The translations under genes were made by a program, and so were the position numbers. Positions 33,270 through 43,593 of a stretch of DNA of 64,000 nucleotides are shown here, piece by piece. Position 1 is the first letter of the stretch; each line of letters begins with the position of its first letter. Source of the DNA: Spirochaetota bacterium (GTDB lineage Bacteria > Spirochaetota > UBA4802 > JAFGJZ01); the NCBI GenBank assembly GCA_016934935.1, contig JAFGRW010000115.1, forward strand, positions 1-64,000. Direction: 5' to 3'. Below the pieces are notes generated by a model. That model saw only the letters and a list, made by a program, of their open reading frames with translations, had not been told where the DNA came from and searched no databases.

Positions 33270-33731
33270 ATGTCAAGACCGAGAAAAACCAGGACAATTG
33301 AAGGTCCACCCTATTGCAAAAGTTTTAAACCACAGGGTATTCCTACGCGGTATATAAACACTATAGTTATTACTGTCGAAGAGTACGAGTGTGTGCGCCT
33401 TGCCGATTATAATAATCTAGAACATAAGGATGCCTCTGCCAAACTTGGTATCTCCAGATCAGTATTTACTCGTATGCTTCAAAATGCCCGTAACAAAATC
33501 GCAAAAGCAATTATTGACGGCTGTGAGCTCTTGATCGAAGGTGGTGAGTTCGATTTCGAAAATAACAGAATCAGATGCCTCGCATGCCATAACACTTATC
33601 AGGCTCCAATAAATGAAGTATCAATAACTGTTTGTCCAAATTGCAGTTCTGACAACTTGCAAAACTTAAACGGCCAATATTCCCAAAGAGTTGTCCATGG
33701 CGGTCGAAGACACAGAGGCGGGCGATGCTAA
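33270..33731 (+). CDS. DUF134 DNA-binding protein with C-terminal zinc ribbon
   Basis: 153 residues. 'RPRKTRTIEGPPYCKSFKPQGIP' and 'VEEYECVRLADYNNLEHKDASAKLGISRSVFTRMLQNARNKIA' are the DUF134 signature, a sigma-70 region-4-like helix-turn-helix. Two Cys pairs, 'CLACHNTY' and 'CPNCSSD', make a zinc ribbon, and the tail is Gly/Arg/His rich. DUF134 genes commonly neighbour DUF5320 and Fe-S/metal proteins, as here. Likely an autoregulated metal- or redox-responsive regulator (inference). Confidence 0.88.
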   Translation: MSRPRKTRTIEGPPYCKSFKPQGIPTRYINTIVITVEEYECVRLADYNNLEHKDASAKLGISRSVFTRMLQNARNKIAKAIIDGCELLIEGGEFDFENNRIRCLACHNTYQAPINEVSITVCPNCSSDNLQNLNGQYSQRVVHGGRRHRGGRC

Positions 33732-33776
33732 AAAGCGCTACCGAGAACTATAGATTATAGATCATGCAAGTTTCAG

Positions 33777-33799
33777 TTTTTACAGCTTAGCTGTAAAAA
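33777..33799 (+). terminator. Hairpin between the DUF134 and DUF5320 genes
   Basis: TTTTTACAGC/GCTGTAAAAA 10-bp stem with TTA loop. It may partly terminate, or set the ratio of the two genes; the next gene has its own strong AAAGGAGG site. Confidence 0.5.
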
Positions 33800-33827
33800 A
33801 TTATTTAATAAAAGGAGGTAAACAATT

Positions 33828-34097
33828 ATGCCGGGATTTAATGGAACAGGCCCTTTTGGAAACGGCCCAATGACAGGACGCGGGTTAGGCCCATGTGGCC
33901 AGGGGAGAGCCGCTGGTTACGGTTATGGACGCGGTATGGGATTTGGCCGTCGAGGTGCAGGATTCGGTTTCGGAGCAAGATTCTTTGGAGCATACGAACG
34001 ACCATACGAACCAACACTTGAAGAGCTACGACAGCAGAGAGATCTTCTTGATAAACAGATCGAATCGATGCAACAGCAGGTCAATAATAATCTCTGA
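33828..34097 (+). CDS. DUF5320-family Gly-rich protein
   Basis: 89 residues. 'MPGFNGTGPFGNGPMTGRGLGPCG' is the standard DUF5320 start, followed by a Gly/Arg/Phe-rich middle and a C-terminal coiled coil 'LEELRQQRDLLDKQIESMQQQV'. Optimal AAAGGAGG ribosome-binding site. Function unknown; the family co-occurs with DUF134 and dinitrogenase-iron-molybdenum-cofactor-like proteins. Confidence 0.88.
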   Translation: MPGFNGTGPFGNGPMTGRGLGPCGQGRAAGYGYGRGMGFGRRGAGFGFGARFFGAYERPYEPTLEELRQQRDLLDKQIESMQQQVNNNL

Positions 34098-34125
34098 TTA
34101 GTCCAACTCTTATCTGCTACAACAA

Positions 34126-34150
34126 ACATCCGGTTAAATATACCGGATGT
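34126..34150 (+). terminator. Terminator after the DUF5320 gene
   Basis: ACATCCGGT/ACCGGATGT 9-bp stem with a 7-base loop, followed by CCTTTT. Confidence 0.65.
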
Positions 34151-34634
34151 CCTTTTAACAGGTTTATCTGATTAATTCAGAATATAGGGCTGTGTTTTAA
34201 TAAAAAAATCCTTGACCTTCTTTTCCCAAACCTCAATTATCAAGAAATGAAAACTTTAAAAAGTTCAATAAATTACATAATGTCAATATCACAGCTTTCA
34301 AATCTTTTTAAAACATCTTATTTAAACCGTGACACACGTATGATCTTTTACGTGTCACTCTTCGAACCATAACTTCTAAATCTTACATAATGATTTCACT
34401 ACACTGTTTGCGGTCAATTGTTTGATTTCAAATATCACTTAACTGACTTTGCCAAACAAAATATCGCTTACATGGTTTTCCAGGCATTATCACGGATAGC
34501 AATCTACACCTGTCACTGACTTATTATAGTTATTATATTTATATTTTTACATTACTCATATAACAAAACAAACGCAATATTGCCAAAAACAATTATAATT
34601 ATGACCTTGTAAATATAAGATAAAGGAGACTCTA
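34151..34634. other. Intergenic gap upstream of the amino-acid importer
   Basis: About 480 AT-rich bases with no coding frame. A partial inverted repeat GTGACAC...GTGTCAC lies near 34330-34357. The importer promoter must be here, but no clear -35/-10 pair stands out. Confidence 0.45.
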
Positions 34635-35384
34635 ATGAAACTTAAACTTTTAATACTGACTTTAATCATCGCACTAAGCGCATCATGCGCAAAAAAAGAT
34701 GAAAACGTAATCCGTTTTGCAGGATCAGGCGGCTACCCTCCCTTTAACTTTATGAGTGAAGACAATGAAGTTATCGGTTTTGATGTAGATGTAGCTCGGG
34801 AAATTGCGAAACGCATGGGCAAAGAGATGGTCTACGTTACAACATCATGGGATGGAATCATCGAAGGGCTGAGAGCTGGCCGCTACGAAGGCATACTCGG
34901 ATCAATGGCAATCACCGAAGAGAGACTCAAAGTTGTAGACTTTTCGACTCCCTACTACTACTCAGGAGCGCAAATTATTGCAAAAAAAGATTCTTCAATA
35001 ACCGGTCCCGACAAGCTTAACAAGAAACATACTGTGGGTCTTGTTACCGCGACAACTTTCGCGCAAGATGCCGAAAAACTGGGGGTTAAAATCAATCTTT
35101 ACGAAGATGACAACCAGACACTTATGGAGCTTATAAACGGACGCGTAGACGCTGTTATAACTGATCGTGTTGTTGGCCTTAATGCAATAAAGAAAATCAA
35201 AGGCGGATCTGATCTAACACTTGCCGGTTCACTATTAAGAACAGAAGAGTGCGCAATAGCACTTCAAAAGGACAGTCCGCTTAAAGACGAAATCAACAGT
35301 ATTCTTGATGACATGCGTAAAGACGGCACACTCAAGTCAATAAGCACTAAATGGTTTGATGGTGAAGATATCACTGTCAAGTAA
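34635..35384 (+). CDS. Polar amino-acid ABC transporter substrate-binding lipoprotein
   Basis: 249 residues. Signal peptide with lipobox 'LSASC' (Cys about residue 19). The fold is solute-binding family 3: 'IRFAGSGGYPPFNFM', 'IGFDVDVAREIAKRMG', 'SWDGIIEGLRAGRYEGILGSMAITEERL', 'DFSTPYYYSGAQI', 'INGRVDAVITDR', and 'DDMRKDGTLKSISTKWF'. It delivers an amino acid to the permease/ATPase encoded next. AAGGAG ribosome-binding site. Confidence 0.92.
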   Translation: MKLKLLILTLIIALSASCAKKDENVIRFAGSGGYPPFNFMSEDNEVIGFDVDVAREIAKRMGKEMVYVTTSWDGIIEGLRAGRYEGILGSMAITEERLKVVDFSTPYYYSGAQIIAKKDSSITGPDKLNKKHTVGLVTATTFAQDAEKLGVKINLYEDDNQTLMELINGRVDAVITDRVVGLNAIKKIKGGSDLTLAGSLLRTEECAIALQKDSPLKDEINSILDDMRKDGTLKSISTKWFDGEDITVK

Positions 35385-35396
35385 TCACATACCACA

Positions 35397-35435
35397 GGCA
35401 GGAATCACCTGTAATCATTACAGGTGATTCCTGCC
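35397..35435 (+). promoter_or_regulatory. 18-bp perfect stem-loop between binding-protein and permease genes
   Basis: Arms GGCAGGAATCACCTGTAA and its exact complement around a TCA loop, starting 12 bases after the binding-protein stop. There is no T tract, so it is more likely an mRNA stabiliser or processing stop that keeps the binding protein in excess over the membrane parts than a full terminator. Confidence 0.6.
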
Positions 35436-35463
35436 AAAAACAACAGGATGATCGGAAAACATA

Positions 35464-36195
35464 ATGGAATTTTTATCGACAAATATTTTATTATCGTCAT
35501 CATTTATAGACTGGATTGTTAATATCAATCCATCTCTATTTTCTATGGGCGAAAGTCTTAAAGCCATCATCACTCGTTTTCCTACCTTCTGGAAAGCTGG
35601 CCTGATAACCCTACAGCTTACATCGGCAGGAATACTTTTCGGCTTACTTATTGGTCTTCTTTTCGGTTTAATGCGTGTTTCTGAAATCAAGTTTATGAGA
35701 TATCCCGCGAAAGCATATATATTCCTTATTCGCGGAACTCCCTTGCTTTTACAACTTTTTATAATCTATTACGGCATCACGTCAATTATCACTATACGTT
35801 CTTTTCCATCTGCCGTAATCGCGCTAGGTATTCATAACGGAGCCTATATTGCTGAAATCTTCAGAGGAGCAATCCAGTCAATCGACAAAGGGCAAATGGA
35901 AGCCGCCCGTTCACTGGGGATGAGCAAAACAAAAGCGATGGAAAGAATAATAATGCCCCAAGCCTTCAAAAGAGCGATACCATCTCTTGGCAACCAATTT
36001 ATAATCGCGCTTAAAGATTCATCTTTAGCCAGCACAATAACCATTTCAGAACTGCTTTTAAGAGCAAGGCAAATAGGAAACACCCATTTTATTCTGATGG
36101 AAATGCTAATCGTTGTGGCGATTTGGTATCTGATTCTAACTTCACTTTTCACGTATCTGATACATCGACTGGAAGTCCACTTCAAAACAAGTTAA
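35464..36195 (+). CDS. Polar amino-acid ABC transporter permease
   Basis: 243 residues with five or so helices and the HisMQ-type permease signature. 'LRVSEIKFMRYPAKAYIFLIRGTPLLLQLFIIYYG' and the cytoplasmic coupling helix 'EIFRGAIQSIDKGQMEAARSLGMSKTKAMERIIMPQAFKRAIPSLGNQF' are diagnostic. Member of the three-gene importer with the genes on either side. Confidence 0.92.
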   Translation: MEFLSTNILLSSSFIDWIVNINPSLFSMGESLKAIITRFPTFWKAGLITLQLTSAGILFGLLIGLLFGLMRVSEIKFMRYPAKAYIFLIRGTPLLLQLFIIYYGITSIITIRSFPSAVIALGIHNGAYIAEIFRGAIQSIDKGQMEAARSLGMSKTKAMERIIMPQAFKRAIPSLGNQFIIALKDSSLASTITISELLLRARQIGNTHFILMEMLIVVAIWYLILTSLFTYLIHRLEVHFKTS

Positions 36196-36207
36196 ACGGA
36201 GCAATAG

Positions 36208-36939
36208 ATGATTTTACTCGAAAATATCAAAAAAAACTTTGGCAAGCTTAAGGTTCTTAAAGGTGTCGATCTTAAGGTCGACGAAGGCGAGGTCGTTGTA
36301 ATAATCGGACCAAGTGGTTCTGGCAAAAGTACTCTGCTGCGCTGTATAAATTTTCTTGAAACGGCAGAAAAGGGGAGTCGCATCTCTATAGACGGTAAGG
36401 TGATACATCGTCAAAAAAATGATATCAATATGCTTCGACGAAACGTCGGCATGGTTTTTCAACACTTTAACCTTTTCCCCCACATGACAGTTCTGCAAAA
36501 CGTTATGGAAGGGCCAACCCAGGTACTGCATATGAAAAAAGACAAGGCTCGAAAGCAGGGTATCGAACTTCTTGAAAAAGTCGGGCTAGCTGACAAACAT
36601 AATGCCTACCCTCAAATGCTCTCCGGTGGGCAAAAACAGCGTGTCGCCATTGCCCGGGCCCTATCCATGAATCCTCAAATAATGCTGTTTGACGAACCCA
36701 CATCGGCTCTTGATCCGGAGCTTGTTGGAGAAGTTATCGAAGTTATGGCCGATCTGGCGAGAGAAGGAATGACCATGATTGTTGTAACACACGAAATGTG
36801 GTTTGCAAAAGAGGCAGCCGATCGTGTATGCGTTATGGATGACGGCCTGATTATTGAAGAAGGCACACCCGAACAAATCTTTGATTCACCAACAACTGAG
36901 CGAGCTCAGCAATTTTTACAAAAAATTGTGGTTAACTGA
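36208..36939 (+). CDS. Polar amino-acid ABC transporter ATPase
   Basis: 243 residues. Walker A '[13 protein letters not shown]' (about 33-45), Q loop '[12 protein letters not shown]', signature '[15 protein letters not shown]', Walker B '[12 protein letters not shown]', switch His in 'VVTHEMWF'. GlnQ/HisP class. Thirteen bases follow the permease stop codon. Confidence 0.93.
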   Translation: MILLENIKKNFGKLKVLKGVDLKVDEGEVVVIIGPSGSGKSTLLRCINFLETAEKGSRISIDGKVIHRQKNDINMLRRNVGMVFQHFNLFPHMTVLQNVMEGPTQVLHMKKDKARKQGIELLEKVGLADKHNAYPQMLSGGQKQRVAIARALSMNPQIMLFDEPTSALDPELVGEVIEVMADLAREGMTMIVVTHEMWFAKEAADRVCVMDDGLIIEEGTPEQIFDSPTTERAQQFLQKIVVN

Positions 36940-36973
36940 CAAATGAGATTGAATTACACTCTCTCAAGACACT

Positions 36974-37026
36974 GTTCTTAACAACGACTTGAAATTCAAA
37001 ACAATACTATGGTCGTTGTTAAGAAC
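36974..37026 (+). terminator. Long hairpin terminator after the importer operon
   Basis: 15-bp perfect stem GTTCTTAACAACGAC/GTCGTTGTTAAGAAC with a 23-base loop, followed by TTTATAAT. The rest of the gap to 37438 is AT-rich and carries no gene; the gdhA promoter must be within it. Confidence 0.55.
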
Positions 37027-37429
37027 TTTATAATCAGGAATTTTTTACTATGTAAACATTATTTACACAATCTTTTTTACACTCTCTAATCATTCGGCAC
37101 CAAACACCCCCCAAACACTGATTTATTTTTTCACAAAACCAAATCGTTTCATCACAGTATCTTTATTTAACCAAAGCATAATACCCTGATACATTTCTAG
37201 TTTACTCTCTTTGATTAATTTAACATTTATGTAACAATTAAAAAAAATATTTCTTCACATTGCGCTCATTATTTGCATCATGCCCTATTATTGTTAATTG
37301 CATGTTAAATTGTTCCAATATGTTTCAATAATAAACGTTTTTTACTTATTCTTAACATTTATCACTCAAACAGAATCAATGCCTAATCGTACTATTTCTG
37401 TTTATATTGCAGCACTACCTTCAAATTAG

Positions 37430-38773
<1,344 letters not shown>

Positions 38774-38816
38774 TCTGATTTCTGATTCAGACTTAAGGAA
38801 TTTGTTAATATCACAT

Positions 38817-38850
38817 AAAGGAGGATCAAATGATCCTCCTTTTAATTTTT
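38817..38850 (+). terminator. Terminator of gdhA
   Basis: AAAGGAGGATCA/TGATCCTCCTTT 12-bp stem with a two-base loop, then TAATTTTT. The remaining 230 bases to 39084 hold no gene. Confidence 0.8.
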
Positions 38851-39084
38851 CACCCACGTTTATGCAGAATTACACTCAAATTTTGACAACCAGTCACCTC
38901 ATCACTATTAGTATCAACAAAATATTTACAACGAATATCCTCATTGGAAGTGTCTCCACGCCCAGTTGATATTAAAGATTAATTTTTTTACACCTGGTAT
39001 GAATTAAGTTTAAAATTAATGCGGGTATTATCTTGATTTAACCTTAAATATTACTTATATTGTAGTAATAAAAGGAGGGCAGTC

Positions 39085-39744
39085 ATGAAAATCAAATCAT
39101 CAGATCAGCCCGAACTGAATCTCGGTTTTGGAGATCATGTTTGTAACTGGGGAATACATATAGCCGGTCTTTACGAAAACGATACACAGCGTGACGATAT
39201 AATTTACGGCTTTTTGAATCAGGGTCTAATTGAAAAGGATATCGACCTTTTTTGCCCTGTAGAGCGGTCAATAGATGGCTTTATAGATTCTTTTGCCAGC
39301 CACTGCGGCCGCAAAAAGAGTGAACTTCTAACAAACGACAATTTCCAGATACTGCCAGCCAAAGATATCTATTATCCGAACGGAACATTTTCTCCTTTCG
39401 AAATGGACAAAAATCTTAACAGTTTTTTCGAAGAGTCGCAAAAAAACGGTCCCCGGAATATCAGAGCTACAGCTGAAATGGTATGGGCCCTTGATGCAGT
39501 TCCCGGACGCGAACACCTTTTTGCCTACGAGTCCCGGCTGAACTACTTTATACCCGGAAAACCCTGGGTAAGTATCTGCATGTACAACACAACAAAATTC
39601 TCGGGCTCTACAATCATGGATGTATTACGAACTCATCCTTACACCATATCTAACGGCGTTCTTATGCAAAACCCCTACTTTATTGACCCGGACATCTGGT
39701 TGGCCGAAAATGCTCCACAATTTCTGTACAGCAAAGACAGCTAA
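39085..39744 (+). CDS. MEDS-domain sensory protein
   Basis: 219 residues covering a single MEDS domain (methanogen/methylotroph DcmR sensory): 'GDHVCNWG' near the start, 'FLNQGLIEKDIDLFCPVE', 'GPRNIRATAEMVWAL', 'YESRLNYFIPGKPWVSICMYN' and 'DVLRTHPYTISNGVLMQNP'. These RecA-like domains sense small organic ligands and often accompany histidine kinases; the PAS-kinase gene 112 bases downstream is the obvious partner. AAAGGAGG ribosome-binding site. Confidence 0.85.
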   Translation: MKIKSSDQPELNLGFGDHVCNWGIHIAGLYENDTQRDDIIYGFLNQGLIEKDIDLFCPVERSIDGFIDSFASHCGRKKSELLTNDNFQILPAKDIYYPNGTFSPFEMDKNLNSFFEESQKNGPRNIRATAEMVWALDAVPGREHLFAYESRLNYFIPGKPWVSICMYNTTKFSGSTIMDVLRTHPYTISNGVLMQNPYFIDPDIWLAENAPQFLYSKDS

Positions 39745-39856
39745 AATGCCGATTTTCCACAAGTAATCACGGCTGTTTTATTATTGACGTAACCCGTGAT
39801 TTACGATTTTTTATAAAGATTATTTGCAGTATCATAAAACAGGAGCCGGCGTAATA

Positions 39857-41215
39857 ATGATAAACGGAAACGATCTCTTTCTGCTTATGTTCAGTCTCTC
39901 TCAATCAAAAGAGATCAATACTATAAAGAAACAATTTATTGAAGCCATAAACTCATTATCAGACAACTTCAGCTGGAGTTACGGCGACAATCCGCAAGGT
40001 GAAATTTATTTTAAAATTGCCTCCGGAGCCGATTCATTTGGTTTCTTGAATCTTGATAAAGATTCCGGAAAACCGGACAACCTGACCCTGACAAATATTT
40101 CCAATGCCACTGCCTTACTTGCAATACTGCTTCAAAACGCGGTTCGTTCAAAATTGCTTGAGCAGCAAAATACTGAACTTCTAAGCGAAATCAACGACAA
40201 GAATATTTTTTTACAAAATCTTATCAACACGGTTCCCTCGGGGCTTTACCTTTATCATATTGATAAAAACTGGTTCGAAATCCTGAATCCCCGTTTCAAA
40301 GAGATAACAGGCTATACTGCCAAAGCTGCAGACGATGAATCTCTGATATACCTGGAAAAAATAATTCATCCCGACGATATTAAAAAACTGGTAGAAAAGC
40401 ATGAAAAACTTTTAAAACAGAAAGACGATTCAATACGCATATCCACTTTCAGAATAAATACGGAATCATCAGGCTTAAAATGGATACGTACGCATGATAT
40501 CCCGTTTAAACGAGATAAAGACGGCAAACTTTTAACAATACTTGGAATCGCAGATGATATTACTGACGAGATAAGGTTTACGAAACAGCTTGAAGCCTCA
40601 CTTAAAGAGAAGCAGGTTCTAATTCGGGAAATTCACCATCGTGTAAAAAACAATCTTCAAATAGTAGCAAGTCTTCTTAATCTGCAGGCATCCTCGATCA
40701 GGGATACTCCTTACGCGATATTTTTTGACGAGTGTCGAAGCCGGGTTATGAGCATGGCGCATGTTCACGAGCAGCTCTACAAGTATGACAATCTTCATAA
40801 TATTAATTTTGATAAATATCTGGGAAGTTTTATAAAAGATATTCAAAATAGCTTTGATTTTGAATCGATCTCTGTGAAAATTGATATCAACTGCACAAAC
40901 GTAACGCTCCCCATTGATCAGGCAATTCCTCTTGGTCTAATAATTAATGAGTTTCTGCTTAATTCGTACAAACACGCATTCACAGACATGAACGATCCTC
41001 TTATAAGCATATCGATAACTCAGGTTTATGATCAATACACACTAATATACAAAGATAATGGCAAAGGTTACGAAGATAACGACAACCCCCGCCCGGTTCC
41101 CGGGCTTGGTCTTGATCTGGTTAACAGCCTCATACTTCAAATTAGAGCCACATTCGAGCATATAAACCACTCCGGCACACAATACAAAATCATCTTTTCA
41201 CGGCACACCCGCTAG
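39857..41215 (+). CDS. PAS-domain histidine kinase (HisKA_2/HWE type)
   Basis: About 452 residues from ATG 39857 (AGGAG upstream; an in-frame TTG lies 33 bases earlier). Residues 1-110 look like a helical or GAF-like domain, 130-250 a PAS domain ('LYHIDKNWFEILNPRFKEITGYT', 'WIRTHDIPFKRDKDGKL'), then the phospho-His box 'IREIHHRVKNNLQIVASLLNLQ' and ATPase 'LIINEFLLNSYKHAF', 'YKDNGKGY', 'GLGLDLVNSL'. Soluble, no membrane helix. No response regulator is adjacent. Probably acts with the upstream MEDS protein. Confidence 0.88.
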   Translation: MINGNDLFLLMFSLSQSKEINTIKKQFIEAINSLSDNFSWSYGDNPQGEIYFKIASGADSFGFLNLDKDSGKPDNLTLTNISNATALLAILLQNAVRSKLLEQQNTELLSEINDKNIFLQNLINTVPSGLYLYHIDKNWFEILNPRFKEITGYTAKAADDESLIYLEKIIHPDDIKKLVEKHEKLLKQKDDSIRISTFRINTESSGLKWIRTHDIPFKRDKDGKLLTILGIADDITDEIRFTKQLEASLKEKQVLIREIHHRVKNNLQIVASLLNLQASSIRDTPYAIFFDECRSRVMSMAHVHEQLYKYDNLHNINFDKYLGSFIKDIQNSFDFESISVKIDINCTNVTLPIDQAIPLGLIINEFLLNSYKHAFTDMNDPLISISITQVYDQYTLIYKDNGKGYEDNDNPRPVPGLGLDLVNSLILQIRATFEHINHSGTQYKIIFSRHTR

Positions 41216-41412
41216 TTGCTTCAAAAACAACTGCTTAACACCACAAACATATTATATTGATTAACCGCCTCAAAAGAAGTTGACGCTGTACATTTGCGAT
41301 GTTATTTTTTCCTTGAAACACCGATCCTGTTTTCAAATCAGACTTAACCGGTTAGCTGTATCAATATATCGGCCAAAACAAACAAGTAAGTTTGCCCATA
41401 TTTTAAAACATC

Positions 41413-41481
41413 AGGGGACTTCGGAAAATTACCATTTCCGGAACGGCAATGCCGTTTAAAGCCCACATATAAAGGAAAATG
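41413..41481 (+). repeat. Dispersed intergenic repeat, copy C
   Basis: GGGGACTTCGGAAAATTACC, then ATTTCCGGAACGGCAATGCC, then GTTTAAAGCCCACATATAAAG, ending at the hppA ribosome-binding site. AACGGCAATGCCGTT inside it is a small perfect hairpin. Because it sits in the hppA leader it could influence that gene's translation. Confidence 0.65.
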
Positions 41482-43545
41482 AAAATGTATAATCTTGTTT
41501 ATCTTGTACCTATCGGCGCAATACTCGCGATTGTTTTTGCTCTTTTTCAGACAATAAAAATCAAAAAATCTAATACCGGCAACGACAAAATGCGCGAAAT
41601 AGCGGGTTACATAAGAGAAGGCGCCATGGCCTTTCTAAAGACAGTATATACAAGACTGTTTTTCTTCGTTATAGTTATATCCATCTTGCTCGTAATCGGA
41701 TATTATTCAAAAGGCAATTTAATGCTAACTGCCGTCTCTTTTGCAGTTGGTGCTTTTCTATCAGCTTTGTCCGGATTTCTTGGCATGCGTGTAGCTACGC
41801 TTAGCAATGTACGTACAGCTGAGGCCGCAAGAAGCAATCTTAATAAAGCACTAACTGTAGCATTTACCGGCGGATCAGTAATGGGTATGAACGTTGTGGG
41901 GCTGGCTCTATTCGGCATATCCATTCTTTTTATAATATATTCCAATTTATTCGGATTCAATTCCATATCATTGCAAAACATTGTATTACCCATTCTATCG
42001 GGATTTTCACTTGGTGCCTCTTCCATTGCTCTTTTTGCCCGCGTAGGTGGTGGAATATATACCAAGGCAGCCGATGTCGGTGCTGATCTTGCCGGCAAAA
42101 TAGAAGCCGGTATTCCCGAAGATGATCCGCGAAATCCCGCGACTATTGCCGACAATGTAGGAGACAACGTAGGTGATGTTGCAGGCATGGGAGCCGACCT
42201 TTTTGAATCTTATGCTGGGTCTATTATATCGGCAATGATACTGGGTCTAGCCGCATTTGACGATAAAATAGAATATGTTCTGATACCTCTCTTTATTGCT
42301 ACCGCTGGAATAATAATGTCACTTGCCTGCACTTTTCTTGTTCATACAAAGGAAAACGGTGACCCTCAACACGCCCTTAATAAAGGAACTTTTAGTGCGG
42401 CAATTCTTACTGCTGCGTCATCCATAGCCATAATCAAATATTTTTCAGTCGATGCCATAATCCGAGGCGAAACGATTCCGGCATCTCAGATGGCAATACG
42501 GCTAAGCATTACAACAGCACTTGGTCTAATATCCGGTGTCGCAATAGGGCTTTTGACTGAATGGTTCACATCAAAAGGTCGCAGATGGGTAATGCAGATA
42601 GCAAAGGCCAGTGAAATGGGCGCTGCCACCAATATTATAAAAGGGTTATCCGTTGGAATGTACTCAACAGTTTTACCCGTACTTATTCTTGCCGCAACCA
42701 TTGTGATATCTTTTAATCTTGCCGGAGTATATGGCATAGCTATCGCTGCACTGGGCATGCTTGCGACAACAGGAATTCAACTGGCAGTAGACGCATACGG
42801 CCCTATTGCCGACAACGCAGGTGGAATTGCAGAGATGAGCGAGCTTCCCAAAGAGGTTCGTAAACGCACAGACAAACTTGATGCCGTAGGTAATACAACC
42901 GCTGCAATAGGAAAAGGTTTTGCTATCGGTTCAGCCGCTCTTACGGCTCTTGCTTTCTTTTCATCTTTTATGAAAATCGCAGAAATTCAATCCATAGATA
43001 TCTCCACACCTCTTGTGATGGCCGGGGTCTTTATCGGCGGAATGCTCCCTTTCCTTTTTACCGCTTTGGCCATGGACGCGGTTGGAGAAGCAGCTTCCGA
43101 GATGATTCAGGAAGTTCGTCGCCAATTTCATGAAATTAAAGGTCTTATGGAGGGAACTGCCAAAGCCGATTATGCACGATGTGTGACTATTTCAACACAG
43201 GCAGCCATAAAAAAAATGATGTTGCCAACACTAATTGCTCTTGTAACTCCTGTACTAACCGGTTTTTGGGGCGGAGCAGAGATGCTTGGTGGACTTCTGG
43301 CCGGAGCTACCGTTACAGGTGTCCTTATGGCTCTTTTTCAGTCAAACGCGGGTGGAGCCTGGGATAACGCGAAGAAGAGCATCGAAGACGGAGCCCACGG
43401 AGGCAAAACCGGCAACGCCCATTCTGCGGCGGTTGTGGGTGATACAGTTGGCGATCCGTTTAAAGACGCATCAGGGCCTTCGCTTAACATACTGATAAAA
43501 TTGTTATCGGTTATAGCCCTGATAATCGCGCCAATGATTGTATAA
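41479..43545 (+). CDS. hppA: K+-dependent membrane pyrophosphatase (H+ or Na+ pumping)
   Basis: 688 residues, about 16 helices. Diagnostic pyrophosphate site '[52 protein letters not shown]' and the C-terminal 'DAWDNAKK'-like '[14 protein letters not shown]' and '[25 protein letters not shown]'. '[11 protein letters not shown]' has Ala where K+-independent enzymes have Lys, the K+-dependent signature; that subfamily includes both Na+ and H+ pumps. It couples PPi hydrolysis to membrane energisation, common in anaerobes. AAGGAAA precedes the start; repeat copy C forms its leader. Confidence 0.95.
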   Translation: MKMYNLVYLVPIGAILAIVFALFQTIKIKKSNTGNDKMREIAGYIREGAMAFLKTVYTRLFFFVIVISILLVIGYYSKGNLMLTAVSFAVGAFLSALSGFLGMRVATLSNVRTAEAARSNLNKALTVAFTGGSVMGMNVVGLALFGISILFIIYSNLFGFNSISLQNIVLPILSGFSLGASSIALFARVGGGIYTKAADVGADLAGKIEAGIPEDDPRNPATIADNVGDNVGDVAGMGADLFESYAGSIISAMILGLAAFDDKIEYVLIPLFIATAGIIMSLACTFLVHTKENGDPQHALNKGTFSAAILTAASSIAIIKYFSVDAIIRGETIPASQMAIRLSITTALGLISGVAIGLLTEWFTSKGRRWVMQIAKASEMGAATNIIKGLSVGMYSTVLPVLILAATIVISFNLAGVYGIAIAALGMLATTGIQLAVDAYGPIADNAGGIAEMSELPKEVRKRTDKLDAVGNTTAAIGKGFAIGSAALTALAFFSSFMKIAEIQSIDISTPLVMAGVFIGGMLPFLFTALAMDAVGEAASEMIQEVRRQFHEIKGLMEGTAKADYARCVTISTQAAIKKMMLPTLIALVTPVLTGFWGGAEMLGGLLAGATVTGVLMALFQSNAGGAWDNAKKSIEDGAHGGKTGNAHSAAVVGDTVGDPFKDASGPSLNILIKLLSVIALIIAPMIV

Positions 43546-43593
43546 TCGTATAAAAAAGATTAAAGGGTGAAGCCGCTGTTAAAAAGCTCGTAA

